Source: Ochotona curzoniae (taxonomy: Eukaryota > Chordata > Mammalia > Lagomorpha > Ochotonidae). From it: 64,000 nucleotides of DNA. The translations under genes were made by a program, and so were the position numbers. The stretch covers positions 1,178,001 through 1,242,000 of the forward strand of contig NW_024467121.1 of NCBI RefSeq assembly GCF_017591425.1, in the 5' to 3' direction. Every line of letters begins with the position of its first letter. Positions within the stretch are counted from its first letter, which is position 1. Positions 63,258 through 64,000 of the stretch are shown in pieces. Under the pieces are notes generated by a model. The model was not told the DNA's origin and made no database searches. It saw nothing but the letters and a program-made list of their open reading frames with translations.

Positions 63258-64000
63258 GTAAGAAGAAATACTTAAAAATATAAACAGTTCAACCTAGTAC
63301 TATTTTTAATGAATAAGTGTCATTAAACTACTTATCTCTTAGCACTTCCAATATATTTTGTTATAAAGGCTGAACCAGGGCTGAGCCAGGCTGAAGACAG
63401 AAACTTAAAGCTTCTCCCAGGTCTTCCACACAGGTGCAGGGGCCTAAGCACTTAGGGCATCCTTCACTGGTTTCCCAGGTGCATTAACGTAGCTGGAATG
63501 AAAGTGGAGCAATCAGGACTCGAAACCGCACCCATGTGGGATGCTTGTATCACAGACAAGTTTAGTGTGCTACACTACAAAGCCAGCCCAGCCTCTTCTT
63601 TTTTAAAGTCTATTTTATGTTATTGTTACATTAGGAGCAGTGTTTGCTTAGGAAACTAAACATTGAGGTGGCTACCAAATAGAATGCACTTTGGAAGTGC
63701 ATTTAGATTTTACAGTGAATTGTTAAGGTAGATATTCATATCACATGAAATCAATGAGCAGAGATTTATTGGTTTAAGAATCACGTACAACAACAGATAC
63801 CTCAGGGTTAACACAAAGATTTAGAATGTTTAGAATATTTGCCTGCCAGTTTGTCAGCCAGAGTCAGTCATGCTTTGAAAATAAAAGAATTCCAAAAGTG
63901 AGGAATTTGTAAATTTTAGCTTGCATGACATCTGAGTAATATAATAAAGTCTCATGCCATCCTGTATGTGCCTGTGGACATGAGTCGTCCTGTTGTTCAG
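63258..64000. other. SUV39H2 intron 4, left part
   Basis: One antisense CSINE (63366-63590); otherwise AT-rich. The next exon is not reached. Confidence 0.75.
63366..63590 (-). mobile_element. CSINE, 3'-truncated
   Basis: Antisense and lacking the CT-rich/A tail: GGGCTGAGCCAGGCTGAAGA, AGGTGCAGGGGCCTAAGCAC, CGCACCCATGTGGGATGCTT. Confidence 0.82.

Noticed and set aside
1..64000. CRISPR arrays, operons, prophage or insertion sequences
   Set aside because: None seen; the sequence is mammalian and the repeats are dispersed retroelements, not spaced arrays.

Overview
This is mammalian nuclear DNA: intron-containing genes, CpG-island promoters, MIR and LINE-1 relics, and about 40 copies of a tRNA-derived SINE whose 3' end runs through a CT-rich segment into an AATAAA/ATAAATCTT-type tail. 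That SINE is the lagomorph C-type SINE (CSINE). The young copies, with heads such as GGGCCCGGCGCGGTGGC, look more like pika (Ochotona) than rabbit. Lagomorph is a confident call; pika is a judgement from memory of the repeat consensus.

The gene order matches human 10p13: CDNF, HSPA14, SUV39H2. CDNF lies on the minus strand; exon 1 (7027-7141) and exon 2 (188-315) are present and the rest lies left of the window. HSPA14 starts 432 bp away, head to head with CDNF, from one shared CpG-island promoter containing a perfect NRF1-type palindrome. All 14 coding exons of HSPA14 can be placed between 7574 and 32395. They join in frame to a 509-codon protein, the same length as the human one. A two-exon Myb/SANT-like gene (361 codons, probably MSANTD7) sits in the sense direction inside HSPA14 intron 3 (10948-12483).

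A repeat-rich intergenic stretch follows (32.4-42.7 kb). It contains an antisense LINE-1 relic with several younger insertions. SUV39H2 starts in a second CpG island at 42778. Its first four coding exons (332 of roughly 410 residues) are in the window. They cover the chromodomain, the pre-SET zinc-binding region and most of the SET domain; the last part, starting after the NHS of the NHSC motif, lies beyond 64000.

The most unusual observations are these. Two independent, very short insertions of the 5' end of U2 snRNA (about 32-38 nt) occur in opposite orientations, each with target-site duplications, and one splits a MIR. A splice acceptor just upstream of the nested MSANTD ORF would join it in frame to HSPA14 exon 3. 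SUV39H2 carries an Arg-to-Cys change in the normally invariant GRGWGV motif. A TG-repeat tract stands where HSPA14 exon 10 should have a pyrimidine-rich acceptor. An unidentified poly(A)-bearing retrocopy lies inside the LINE-1 relic. I found no wholly new gene system; the window is mostly conventional mammalian genes plus retroelements.
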